A stretch of 64,000 nucleotides of DNA from Cololabis saira (lineage: Eukaryota; Chordata; Actinopteri; Beloniformes; Belonidae), in contig NC_084599.1 in the NCBI RefSeq assembly GCF_033807715.1, forward strand, positions 5,694,125 to 5,758,124, read 5' to 3'. This document shows, piece after piece, positions 54,336 to 64,000 of this stretch. Both the position numbers and the translations under genes were made by a program. The stretch's first letter is position 1. Every line of letters begins with the position of its first letter. The notes beneath the pieces are model-generated. The model searched no databases and had not been told where the DNA came from. It saw only the letters and a program-made list of their open reading frames with translations.

Positions 54336-55208
54336 TCACTGGTAAAAACACAGGTACTCTAAAGCTCCCTCATTTCCTTGATTGAGATTTCTGTAGATGA
54401 TCTGGACTCCGGCCCTGCTATATGACAATGCACTAAATTTCTTGACGATCAGAGTGGCGGTCTTGATGGGGTCGCTGGATTCCTTTCTCTTGTACCACAG
54501 GTTGATCTGGTTTCCATCTGTTCCCTCGTTCAGATCCTGATCCACTAAACTATACGAATTATTTTTCCAAAAATCAACCTCCTCCTTGGTAGTGGAGACT
54601 TGCAGATCAGTGATGGCCTCGTGGCTATCAGCTTTCTGAAGGTACCAGATGAAGATGAAGGGCCCTCCTGCAGCTCTGTTGGTGGTCTCATCTATTCGGA
54701 TGAAGCCTTTCTTGAAGAGTTGCTGGTCCTTTTCAAAACCTTTAGTGGCCATGATGTCACAGAGATACATTGTTTTTTCTCTCTTCACCCACAGGTAGAT
54801 CCTTTTTCCCCCAGCCTTCCTATTCAGGTTACAGGCCAGCCTTTCCCAACCAAGTCTGAACAGCTGGGCTTCATCTCCTGCTTCTGTAGCGATGAACAAG
54901 TCAACAATGGGAACTTCGTTGGGAACTGTGCAGTACCACAGGTTGATTTGGTCACCACCCGTTTTTGCATTCAGGTCTTTGTCGATCTTCTGGTAACCTG
55001 CTTCTATCAGGCCCTTAGTCATGGCATCATTGAACGAGAGCTGAACCCTGGTTACACCTTGACTGCTGCCTCTCATGTACCAGAGGTAAACTTTATCTCC
55101 TGAGTTTCCAATGTTTGTATTAACAGGAATTTGGATGTAGCCATTACCACGTAGCATTTCCTCCTCACCCTCGTTCAGAGACACGTCGATGGCAGTGATG
55201 TAACTCAT
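54336..55208 (-). CDS. six-repeat MABP-like beta-prism protein
   Basis: 290 codons in one exon. The acceptor CTTTATGTCACGCAG lies at 55218, and the first ATG of the exon (MSYITAIDVSLNEG) is ten bases downstream; the longer frame above it is intron. Six repeats of about 48 residues each end in a (D/N)xN...GGxxIxLWY-type motif: SGDKVYLWYMRG, GGDQINLWYCTV, GGKRIYLWVKRE, GGPFIFIWYLQK, DGNQINLWYKRK and GALEYLCFYQ. This matches the MABP (MVB12-associated beta-prism) pattern, in which three such units form one prism, so two prisms are expected. MABP domains are tied to membrane binding and endosomal sorting in other proteins. There is no signal peptide or membrane segment. The exact gene name is not recognised. 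Confidence 0.75.
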   Translation of the reverse strand: MSYITAIDVSLNEGEEEMLRGNGYIQIPVNTNIGNSGDKVYLWYMRGSSQGVTRVQLSFNDAMTKGLIEAGYQKIDKDLNAKTGGDQINLWYCTVPNEVPIVDLFIATEAGDEAQLFRLGWERLACNLNRKAGGKRIYLWVKREKTMYLCDIMATKGFEKDQQLFKKGFIRIDETTNRAAGGPFIFIWYLQKADSHEAITDLQVSTTKEEVDFWKNNSYSLVDQDLNEGTDGNQINLWYKRKESSDPIKTATLIVKKFSALSYSRAGVQIIYRNLNQGNEGALEYLCFYQ

Positions 55209-55217
55209 GTTGGGTTT

Positions 55218-56037
55218 CTGCGTGACATAAAGACAAGTCATTTATGAGTTACAGACAGACAGACTGCTCTTCTCTCTACAACCGTGAAATAACATCCGTG
55301 GTGATGAATTTGTGTCTTAAACTTTAACAGACTTTAATGTGCCAGTTCAAGATAAAATGATGCAGATGTGTCATGCCTGCTCCTCTTCCTCCTCTACCCA
55401 AGTCAGCTTCCCCACTATACTGATCACCGGTTCTAGACTACAGTTCCCAGGATTCTCCCGTCACTCATCATGGTCTGCACCTGTGCCCTCCTCACAAACC
55501 TCATGTGTCTCACCTGACTGTGTAGCATTCCATGTCACCACATGAAACTTACACCGACTAAGTCTTTCTGTTAGTTCTGTTCTACAGTGTTCTCCAGCAA
55601 CAACTGTATATTAAACTTCTTTAATCTGACGTCTGCGCTTGAGTCCGCCTGCTGTATTCCAGACCTTACAAGATGAGTGTCCAGGACTGAATCACAGAGA
55701 CTGCATGATGCTTCTGGTCTGGATGGAGTATATGAAGAGAAATCTACATGTGGTGAATAAAAGACAGTTTTACTTCTAACTGGAAGCTGTTGGAGTGCAG
55801 GTGCTGCTTCACACCAATTATCACTTCACTGCAGTAACATTAGTTTGTGTGGAGCCAAGTGAAGGTGGAAAAGGTCTGCCAGCTGCTCTCAGTTAGAAGC
55901 TCTGACATGATCACAGAAAATAGCAGGACAGTTGTGAAACTGCAGTCTGACAGAAATGCGTCGGACTGATGTGATGCTGTGGAAGGAGCTTCTAACCAAC
56001 ATCAGATTAAAGAGAAGAAAAGAAGTCCAATACTTAC
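55218..56037 (-). other. intron of the MABP-like gene
   Basis: Bounded by GTAAGT (56037 downward) and TGTCACGCAG. No nested element recognised. Confidence 0.6.
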
Positions 56038-56090
56038 GAGTCTGCAGACAGTCTTTGGCTGGATGAAGGTACCTGGAGGGATGAATGCTG
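56038..56090 (-). other. 5' UTR exon of the MABP-like gene
   Basis: A short exon ending TGCAGACTC|GTAAGT, lying 25-30 bases after a TATA box; no ATG, so untranslated. Its start is estimated from the TATA position. Confidence 0.6.
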
Positions 56091-56112
56091 CTGTTCCTGC
56101 ACACACCTGCCT

Positions 56113-56119
56113 TTATATA
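56113..56119 (-). promoter_or_regulatory. TATA box of the MABP-like gene
   Basis: TATATAA within GTGTATATAAAGGC on the minus strand, about 30 bases before the predicted start. Confidence 0.65.
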
Positions 56120-57800
56120 CACAACCGTGGCCAGGTGTGGTGAGAAAACTCCACCCACCAGCGCTGAATTTCTCTGGAAGAATATCACCTCATCACTAAC
56201 GAACATCCTGCAGCTAAGCTGTTTTTATAGATCTCACTGTCGGTATCAGTTTCCTGACAGAAACTTGAACTCCTGCCACATAAGTCGTGGTCATGAAGGA
56301 GGCCGAATGCAGTAAAGGTTTCTGAGGCAGACAACATTTAACTTGTTATACTGTGGAATTATGTATTTAAGCAACATCAGGCAAAGATACGAAGGGCAAT
56401 ATGAAGTACCCCCCATGATGCATCAGCTTATAGATCCACCTTCAGCAGTAGGAACCGTCAGTAGATGTTTCCTTCAGCAGCAGGAAGCCTCGGTAGATGT
56501 TTCCTTCAGCAGGAACTAGGGGTGTAACAATATATTGTGCCACGAAATTTCGCGATACAAAAACGCCACGAAACGTGTCGTGGAGGTGACAAAGTGTATA
56601 GCGATATTGGGTTATTAATATTAATCTATTGTGTTGACTAGTAACGCTCAGCTGACTGCGCGTGGCGACCGCGCCTCGACCCGCGGACCAAAATCTGACT
56701 CCGCTCAGAAGAATCTAGTACCGTTTTGGTCCCGATCACAGGACTCTTGCAGGGTCTTGAGCTGTGACCACCAAATAATGTGGTTTTCCTGGCCTCCACT
56801 TCATCCACAACATCTCGATCTCAGTCTCCGTGAAATTTAGTGGCACCGGCACGGTTGCCCGGCTCGACACATCTCATTCATCCTGAAGCACAGCAGAAAC
56901 AGCCGCTGCGCATCCTCAGCAGGCTCATTTATATGCAAATACAATCAACATTGCGTGCAAGTCTGTGTGCACACGGTTTTATAAATCCGGATTGTTTTGT
57001 GCACATGCCATTTTCAGCTTTTGGGCGAACGTGCACTTTTAGTATGGATCCTAAGCCCTCTTTTATAAATGAGGCCCCAGGTCTGGACTTGGACCAAGTC
57101 ATTCCAGAACCAGGATTCTTCTTCTGGTCTACATAGGAGTCCTTGTTCCAGGTGTATATTAATGATACCAACTAGTCCTTGATAATGAAACCCAAACTCT
57201 GTCCTGAGTTGAAGATCTCAGCTTCTGGTCCACGTGTGTGATAATTCCAGGACCAAGAACACAGCAGTCATAGAGGTTCAATCAATCAGTGGATTTATCA
57301 GTTAGATCAGTTGTGGTGTGAAGATTTCTTTCTTTGATAAATGATAAACAAACAACACTTCAGGAATTTTCAGTTTGTGGCAGAAATCCAGGTTTCAATC
57401 ATGTGGATTTGTTTCTTTGGAACAGGTGAGAGGCCGCAGGGAAGAGGTTTATGAGAAACAGAGTTGTTTGCTCATTATTTGCTCATATCTGAACACAACA
57501 GTGAGAGAAGATCATGTCCTCTTTTGGGGATGGGAATCGACTCGTTCCCAGTGTTTAAATTACTTGGAATTGTTTGCAAAAAAGGCAAACGATTCCACCT
57601 TCAAATCACACCACTTTTTTTTCCTGCAACAGATCTGTCCGTGGCACTCACGACGTTTAGCGCAGCAACGACGTGCAGCCACTCACTAGCTTTATTTTAT
57701 ACTATTTATATACTATTTATACTTTTACTGTGACCACCAAATAATGTGGTTTTCCTGCCTCCACTTCATCCACAATAGTACTGTAGCAAGTCTGCAAAAA
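56120..57800. other. intergenic region with repeats
   Basis: 56517-56640 (GGGGTGTAACAATATATTGT, GCCACGAAATTTCGCGATAC) resembles one end of a fish hAT-like MITE. GTGACCACCAAATAATGTGG at 56764 and 57730 is a 50-bp direct repeat about 970 bp apart. No gene recognised. Confidence 0.5.
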
Positions 57801-58779
57801 AGGCCTTAGTTTTCAAGATACCCCTACCCGAGTTAGAACAAAACACAACCATGTTTTTTCATATCTTTATGGTCTCCCATTAATGAAATGGATGGTTGTG
57901 AACTTTCATTTTTGGGAGAAATTATTATTTTTGGCTATTATTTAGACCTACCCCAATCTCTGAAAAAGGTAAATCCGCATAGGGCAAAGGTGACAAAAAA
58001 GCTTATAACTTGAGAATGCTCACCCCTTTCTTCATCACATTTATTGACATATGAACCAGGTGTCTACCCTACATCACCAAAGAGTCAGAATGTAATTAAC
58101 CTAAAGAAATACTGAAATATGGCCCTGTAAATACACATTTACATTAGGCGGAGATTGTACTTTTGTAGTAAGGACTCCTCTACTTTCTTTCAATTAGAAC
58201 AGAAACATATATTCATGTCAAATAAGCTGTTTCTACATAGCTTAAGATGCTATTAAACAATAACCAGTGGTTGTATGGAGATATTTTCTACTGTTGTATT
58301 GCAAATGGGACATCTTCAGACATGCCCCTTTGAAACTGTCAAATTTAACTGTAACAAGAAACTGTCTCTGAATAGAACATCTGGCACTGTAAGCCTGCAA
58401 GTTATGATGGTCTTTATATTTTGGTAAAGTCCAGGTGGATGTACACTGCGAGTAACCTAATAAAGTGTCCTAAAGTGTATCTACAGTACATTAACAAGGA
58501 TACAAGGCATGCTGTAGAATTGGAAGTTTTATTGCATGTGAAAATCAGTGTCTCTAACCAGTTTGCTGTTGTCTTGACATGACAAATAATAATGAAAATA
58601 TGATTAATAATAACAATAACATCAATAATAATAATATCAACATTTATCACACAAATCTCAACGTGCCTTATCATTTTAGAAAACAAAAACAGGTGAATGA
58701 AATGGGAAAACAAACAACATTTCTCTGTGTGTGTGTGCGTGCGTGCGTGCGTGCGTGTGTTAGAGTGTCAAATATCAGG
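57801..58779. other. region downstream of the cysteine-rich gene fragment
   Basis: No coding frame. It has an (ATA)-rich run at 58579-58645 and a GCGT run near 58735-58757. It could include the 3' UTR of the minus-strand fragment at 58780. Confidence 0.4.
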
Positions 58780-59314
58780 CTATTCAAACACATCTGGTGA
58801 CACATTTTGACATTCTGCGCAGCAGGTGCAGAATTCGGTACATGGAAGGCCAACAGAGAGGCACTCGCACTTTCCACTCTCTCTATAATTTGCATCCTTG
58901 CAGTACAAGTGCGTGATGTCTCTCACCTCTTTGGGTGCGGACGGTTTTTTAAATAGGACTGCTTCAATGGCTCCATCTCTGACAATCCATCCCTTGTCGA
59001 CAGGACTCCACAACATGGGTTTAGGGATGTGACTGTGGCACCATATCGCTGTCTGGTACATTGCTCTTTGTACATGTTGTTCAAATGCATCCTCTGTTGG
59101 AGGAAGATTTGCAGAGGCTGCATCTGTTGTTGATGCAATTATGAACCTCAGTTCATCCAAGTTGGTGCACAGTTGTCCATTTTCATTTTTCTTTTTGCCG
59201 TAAAGTCGGAGTGCATACTCTCTTGCTACCGGCAAGGACTTAGTTTTCAGTTTCCAGGATGGATAGTTTGCAGGTTCTTCAGCTGTACTTATTTTTTCTA
59301 CATAGCTTAAACAC
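58780..59314 (-). pseudogene. C-terminal fragment of a cysteine-rich (CXC-tail) protein
   Basis: About 178 codons, intact to a stop at 58780. Visible: LPVAREYALRLYGKKK, LPPTEDAFEQHVQRAMYQTA, IWCHSHIPKP, GWIVRDGAIEAVLFKKPSAP, and a tail CKDANYRESGKCECLSVGLP with CTEFCTCCAEC. The LPPT..A..QH..R..YQ then W..P then CxC...GLxCTxxCxC order is one I associate with repeated, poorly described proteins linked to transposons in fish and invertebrates. The 5' side is cut by the Harbinger-like element at 59318; the continuation is not found on its far side. Function unknown. Confidence 0.6.
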
Positions 59315-60079
59315 TTAGGGCCAGTTAAAACACGCAAATCCACAAAAGGATTGCGCGGCTTTTGCGGCCGCTAAACCGGTGCAAATGAGACAAAAAGAGA
59401 GCGTCTAATTCACAAAGCACCCGCAAAGGGCGAATTGCTCCACAAACTGCGCTGCCAAGCAAATAGTGGCAGTCTGCGCCGGTGCCATTTGCATGCATGC
59501 AAATTAGGTAATATTCATAAATTAGGCGCAAAATTGCCCCCTTTCTATGCAAATAAGCCTCATTGCAAAAAGCACCTAATTCACAAAGGCCAGCGCTATT
59601 TGCCACACGCAAAAATAGTGGAGCAAATACCGTCTTTCAGAAGCTTGTATTAAACTGCGCGCAAACTCACTCAGACTCACTCCCCGTCTGTCTCGGTTTG
59701 TCTCACTCTTCAATATCATTCAAGCCTGTGTGATACTGAATGATATTAAGGGTGAAATCTACAGTCAGACATGACTGTACACACTCAGATCAAGTGGGGT
59801 TGTGGACTTATCGGATTTAAAAATAAAAGTAACAGGACGGAGTTCAGGATTCATCCATACATAAGGGGCTGCTTTATTACAAACAATTCCACCATATAAA
59901 CATATAAATCTAGAATGTGTGTGTTTAACAGCTGACCTTTAGGTGTGTGTAGCAAAACAAAGAACATGAATTACCATTAGATCCTGATCCGATCCCGATC
60001 CAGTGTTAATGAAGTTACCGGTGCTGTGCCTTGTGCGTAAATGCGCACAGCCTCTTAACATTTGACATTTCATTAGCTT

Positions 60080-60480
60080 ATGTCATACAGACACTGAGGT
60101 CTTTTGATGTGTGTGTGGAGATGATGGCTATGTTCTACCACACGATGGTGGCCAGTGCACTTGTTTTTGCTGCTTTGTGTTGGGGGGGCAGCCTTGCAAT
60201 CAAAAACACCAGGCGACTGAACAAACTGGTCAAAAAAGCGGGCTCAGTGTTGGGCAGGAGTCTGGACCCGCTAAGATCTGTGATGGAGAGGGAACACTGA
60301 ACAAACTGAGTGCTATAATGGACAATAGCAGACACCCTCTCCACAGCCTCCCGGAGCAACAGAGGAGCAGGAGCAGCTGCAGCGGTCGGCTCCTCTCACT
60401 GCGCTGCAGAACGAGCGGTTCAGGAGATCCTTGCGTCCCCGCAGCAATAAGACTGTTTAACTCGTCCTGAACTCAGTTTC
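60080..60480 (+). pseudogene. LINE ORF C-terminus, frameshifted
   Basis: LRSFDVCVEMMAMFYHTMVA and CWGGSLAIKNTRRLNKLVKK, then AGSVLGRSLDPL, then in another frame LNKLSAIMDNSRHPLHSLPE and AIRLFNSS. This is the usual end of a fish non-LTR retrotransposon protein. The frame changes near 60295. It is followed by a 3' UTR ending TTTCCCTTTGGGGATGAATA and a CTAT microsatellite. Confidence 0.78.
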
Positions 60481-60677
60481 ACACACTCACCTCTGCCACA
60501 ACTGGACTATATTTTAGTTTGCACTTTACATGATATTTGTTTAAAAACCTTATATGTTTATTTTAATATTATGAATGTGCTTTTATTGTCTGAATGGAAG
60601 TGTGGTTGATTTTTATGTTTATGTTTTGATGAGCTGTTGGACGGATGAATTTCCCTTTGGGGATGAATAAGGTTCTC

Positions 60678-60964
<287 letters not shown>

Positions 60965-61180
60965 GCATGCGAAATACTAGAAGTACAAATACGTGAAAGT
61001 TGAGGCTATTGTGCTCTCTGCAGTTTTCATTATGGACCAATCTGTGTGCTGAAATACGGAGAACACTGGAAACAGCTCCGCTCACTCAGACAAGTGCAAA
61101 TTGCACTCAGCCGCAAAACTTTATGGGCGTGTTTGCTCCGGTATATCATTAGAGCAAAATCTTTTGTGAATAGGACCTTA

Positions 61181-62220
61181 AAGATGGATCAAAAGCTATC
61201 TATCTGGTAGAGTCCAATATGTCCAGATGGGAACAAATAGGTCTACATGCCTGGACGTCGTCTGTGGGGTCCCACAGGGGTCAGTCTTAGGCCCTAAGCT
61301 ATTTACTCTATATATACATATGTATGTATATATATTATGTCATCTATATGACATAATCAAAACATCTGATGTATTAAAACTTATTTTATTTGCTGATGAT
61401 ACAAATATTTTCTGCTCAGGAAACGACTTGAATATACTGGAAAAAGTGATTAACAGAGAAATGACAAAACTAAATACATGGTTATTTAGTTTTTATTATT
61501 TAAAAAAACTTATCACTAAATCTGGCAAAGACCAAATTCATGTTATTTGGGAGAAATAATGTAAAGAAAAGCATAAACTTGCAAGTTAATGGAAACAATA
61601 TAGAAAGAGTGAGGGAACATAAGGTTCTGGGTATATTAGTGGATGACCTCTTGACATGGCGACCACATGTAAAAATAATTCAAAATAAGATGGCAAGGAG
61701 TGTGTCCATTCTGTGGAAATTGCAGAAATCTCTCAATTTAAACTTGCTTAAAACCATATACTCGGCACTAATAGTCCCACATATGAGGTACTGTGTAAAA
61801 ATTGGGGTTTCACTTACAAGGGCATTACAGAACCAATATTTAAATTGCAAAAAAAAGCGCTTCGCATCATTCATTCTGTCCCAGCCAGGGCACATACGAA
61901 CGAACTGTTCATAAAGACGAAATATCTAAAACTGAGAGAGATACTTCATTTTCAGATGCTACAAACAATTTACAAAGCAACACAGACGTTTACCAGTAAA
62001 TGTTCAGAAATTGTTCACTCTTAGTCAAGGTCCTCACAGCATGTGCAGCTCGCTGCAGTTTAAACAGAAAAAGATAAGGACAACGATGGGAAGCCATAGT
62101 TTGTCAGTAGCTGGAGTGAAAATGTGGAATAGCCTAAACAATGAATTAAAGTTAGCAAGAAATTTAACTGTTTTCAAACATGAGTTAAAGAAGCTGTTAT
62201 TGAAGGAATATCAAACCTAG
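61181..62220 (+). pseudogene. decayed L2-type LINE reverse transcriptase
   Basis: WIKSYLSGRVQYVQMGTN, CGVPQGSVLGPKLFTLYI and FADDTNIFCSGND, then in a second frame VREHKVLGILVDDLLTWRPH and LIVPHMRYC, then in a third frame SVAGVKMWNSLNNELK to a stop at 62220. The family is the same as 40583-41929, but with at least two frameshifts. The 5' end coincides with the edge of the Harbinger-like element. Confidence 0.82.
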
Positions 62221-62445
62221 GTACAGGAAGGCAATGTCTGGCTATGTGTACGAAACAATGGCAATGGGGGAAAATCAGCACTGGAGCACCTGGCATGGAA
62301 ACAAAACATGGAAACAAAACAAAGTGACTATAAAATGTGTGTGTGTGAAATTGAGCTCTATCACAGCACAGCAGATATCACGACCAAGCAGAACATAAAA
62401 TCAAGAATGGAGATTCTGAACTGGTCAGTAAATGCTATTGACAAG
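62221..62445. other. unassigned spacer
   Basis: No feature recognised; probably the L2-type 3' UTR plus flank. Confidence 0.35.
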
Positions 62446-63857
62446 GGCCGGGTTTCCCAGATCAGTTAAGTAGTTCTTAACAGCGAAAGACTTCTTTCAA
62501 ACCTTCTTAAGGAGCCTGTGAAAGAAAATCGCGTTTCCCAGAGTTGCTCTTAGCTTAAGTATCTCTTTCATTAAGAAGGAAATGAAAGATGCTGCTGACC
62601 CAGTCTTTACAACCATCTTACTGAACAAAGACACACAGATCCAGCCGCGTCAAGCAAATCAATATCACACCAAGCAATGAGATATTAAAACAATGCACCC
62701 CGCACAAATTTTGATCTATTTTATACTTTAGATTTATATTGTTTAGCATTTATTGGTGACAGCAAAGGAAAAAAAAAAGAAAAATAAGGAATAACAAGTG
62801 TGTTCCTGTATATGCTTTATGCTTTATGCACAAATAAAACGATCATCATGAATATCATTTATTTGATAATTTGGCTGCTATACAGCATATTCTCGCTGCA
62901 AATCAACCGCGTCGCCGCGCGAAGCAGAACTGTTTTTATGAACGCATTCCTGCGTCAGCACTTCAGTCCCCTGGACGTGTCGGACCGGGCTGTCAGACCG
63001 GGACACCTGCGCCGTGCCCGAGCCCGAGCACCTATGTGATGACAGGGAAGCAGCAGCTGAAGAACAGGATCCTTTGATGAATCGTTCATTACAGTCTCAA
63101 ATATAATCAATGGTGTCGGTTTATATTAAAGAATCTTTTTGCCCAGAAGAAAAAAGAGCGAAGACAACGACCCATAACTATTTTCTTCTCTTGAAAAAAC
63201 CTGCACCGCGGGGTTTAGGATAAAAAGACGCTGCAGCGCGAGTCGGGATGCAGGGTCTCAGAAGAGGAGGAATACGTGCGAGGCGGGGCTGATCTCTGCA
63301 ATCTGAAGCGCTCTATAATTGTAAAAAGAATTTCACTTATCACGGGTTCTTTTTGGAACATAACCCCTGCGAAAAACCAGGGATTGCTGTAATTCCACGT
63401 TGCGATTTGCGAAACTCGCCTTCTCTTGGCTCATGTTTTTGAACACACACAAACGCCCACCCCGTTTCCTCCCGGTTTCTGCGTGTGGGGAAAAAAGCCT
63501 CACTGTAGCCAGAAATAACGGAGTAACGCACCGTTTGGATGAAAAAGGGTCATTGAATTATATTTATCATCTTAATTTTTTATTATAACGCACAGGCAGC
63601 AGTGAATTAGTGCGTTAGGCAGCAGTGCTGCGTGTGAAAATGCGCTGATAGTGATCGGTGATCGATTTGCCTGGCATCGATTCATTTGGTTTCAGAATCG
63701 GACAGCTGCTCCAAAGAGCTTCTGAAAGAGCGAAACTAAAGGACGGTGTTAAGAAGTCATCTGGGAAACACCCGTATCTTAGGGTTCTCTCTTAGTTCAA
63801 ACCTTCTTTGAACCTCTCTTAAATCCTTAAGAGAGGTTGGATCTGGGAAACCCGGCC
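62446..63857. mobile_element. Harbinger-like element, 1.4 kb
   Basis: Inverted ends GGCCGGGTTTCCCAGATC and GATCTGGGAAACCCGGCC are perfect over 18 bp. AAG lies on both sides (62443-62445, 63858-63860), a 3-bp duplication. The subterminal regions share TTCTTAA/TTAAGAA motifs. Inside, 62860-63045 has two overlapping frames with QPRRRAKQNCFYERI and FSPLDVSDRAVR, which look like the battered start of a Harbinger transposase exon. Confidence 0.7.
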
Positions 63858-64000
63858 AAGATTTTTTCTACACGGCGTGCTGGGACAGGGGAACCGGCCT
63901 GTCCAGATGGGACATTCTTGGCGGGGTACACTATGGACAGTTGGAATAAATGGAAAGTGGTGTGTCTTGGGGTGCTGGATATGGAAGACGTGGAGGACGT
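63858..64000. other. unassigned right edge
   Basis: Sequence resumes after the element; no feature recognised before the window ends. Confidence 0.3.

Noticed and set aside
54600..55103. 167-residue plus-strand frame
   Set aside because: Antisense shadow of the MABP-like coding exon, which has splice sites, TATA box and repeat structure.
55206..55241. Start of the MABP-like protein at the first in-frame Met (55241)
   Set aside because: That codon lies upstream of a good splice acceptor (55218); the Met at 55208 is in the exon.

Overview
This is nuclear DNA from a vertebrate, almost certainly a teleost fish. Two recognisable vertebrate genes are split by long GT-AG introns, there are many microsatellites and minisatellites, and the rest is a dense, nested mix of fish-type transposable elements: L1 and L2/Rex-like LINEs, a tRNA-derived SINE, a BEL/Pao fragment, hAT, piggyBac-, Harbinger- and Kolobok-like elements and foldback MITEs. 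Nothing bacterial (operons, ribosome binding sites, CRISPR) is present.

Layout. 1-2.6 kb: 3' part of an L1 with an open ORF2. 2.9-4.1 kb: a DNA transposon carrying a 21-bp minisatellite. 4.3-4.5 kb: last coding exon of arhgap39 (+), followed by a minisatellite-rich stretch that may be its 3' UTR. 7-12 kb: foldback elements and interspersed repeats. 12.3-14.6 kb: a hAT transposase gene (-) with one internal stop. 15.2-18.1 kb: a CRE/TATA promoter and an unrecognised gene with a duplicated domain, interrupted by a TTAA-type transposon and by a SINE; a BEL/Pao scrap follows. 20-25 kb: duplicated LTR-like blocks and an inverted pair of repeats. 21.6-34.1 kb: seven 3' exons of lrrc41 (-), all phase-compatible, with introns full of transposons. 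35-37.4 kb: duplicated segments, including a 92-bp block present once with an intron and once without it. 37.9-45.2 kb: a nearly full-length L1 (-) with ORF1 and ORF2, split by a nested L2-type LINE (+). 48.7-53.2 kb: a multi-exon gene (+) ending in a DUF4806-like domain. 54.1-56.1 kb: a two-exon gene (-) coding for a six-repeat, MABP-like beta-prism protein with its own TATA box. 58.8-62.2 kb: a cysteine-rich protein fragment, a Harbinger-like element with a LINE inside it, and a decayed L2. 62.4-63.9 kb: another Harbinger-like element.

There is no gene cluster acting together. Host-gene candidates are arhgap39 (Rho GTPase-activating protein), lrrc41 (leucine-rich-repeat protein), the DUF4806 gene, the MABP-like gene and the duplicated-domain gene at 16.6-18.1 kb. 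All motifs, splice sites, repeats and target duplications were read by eye. Family names rest on remembered family features, not on a database search.
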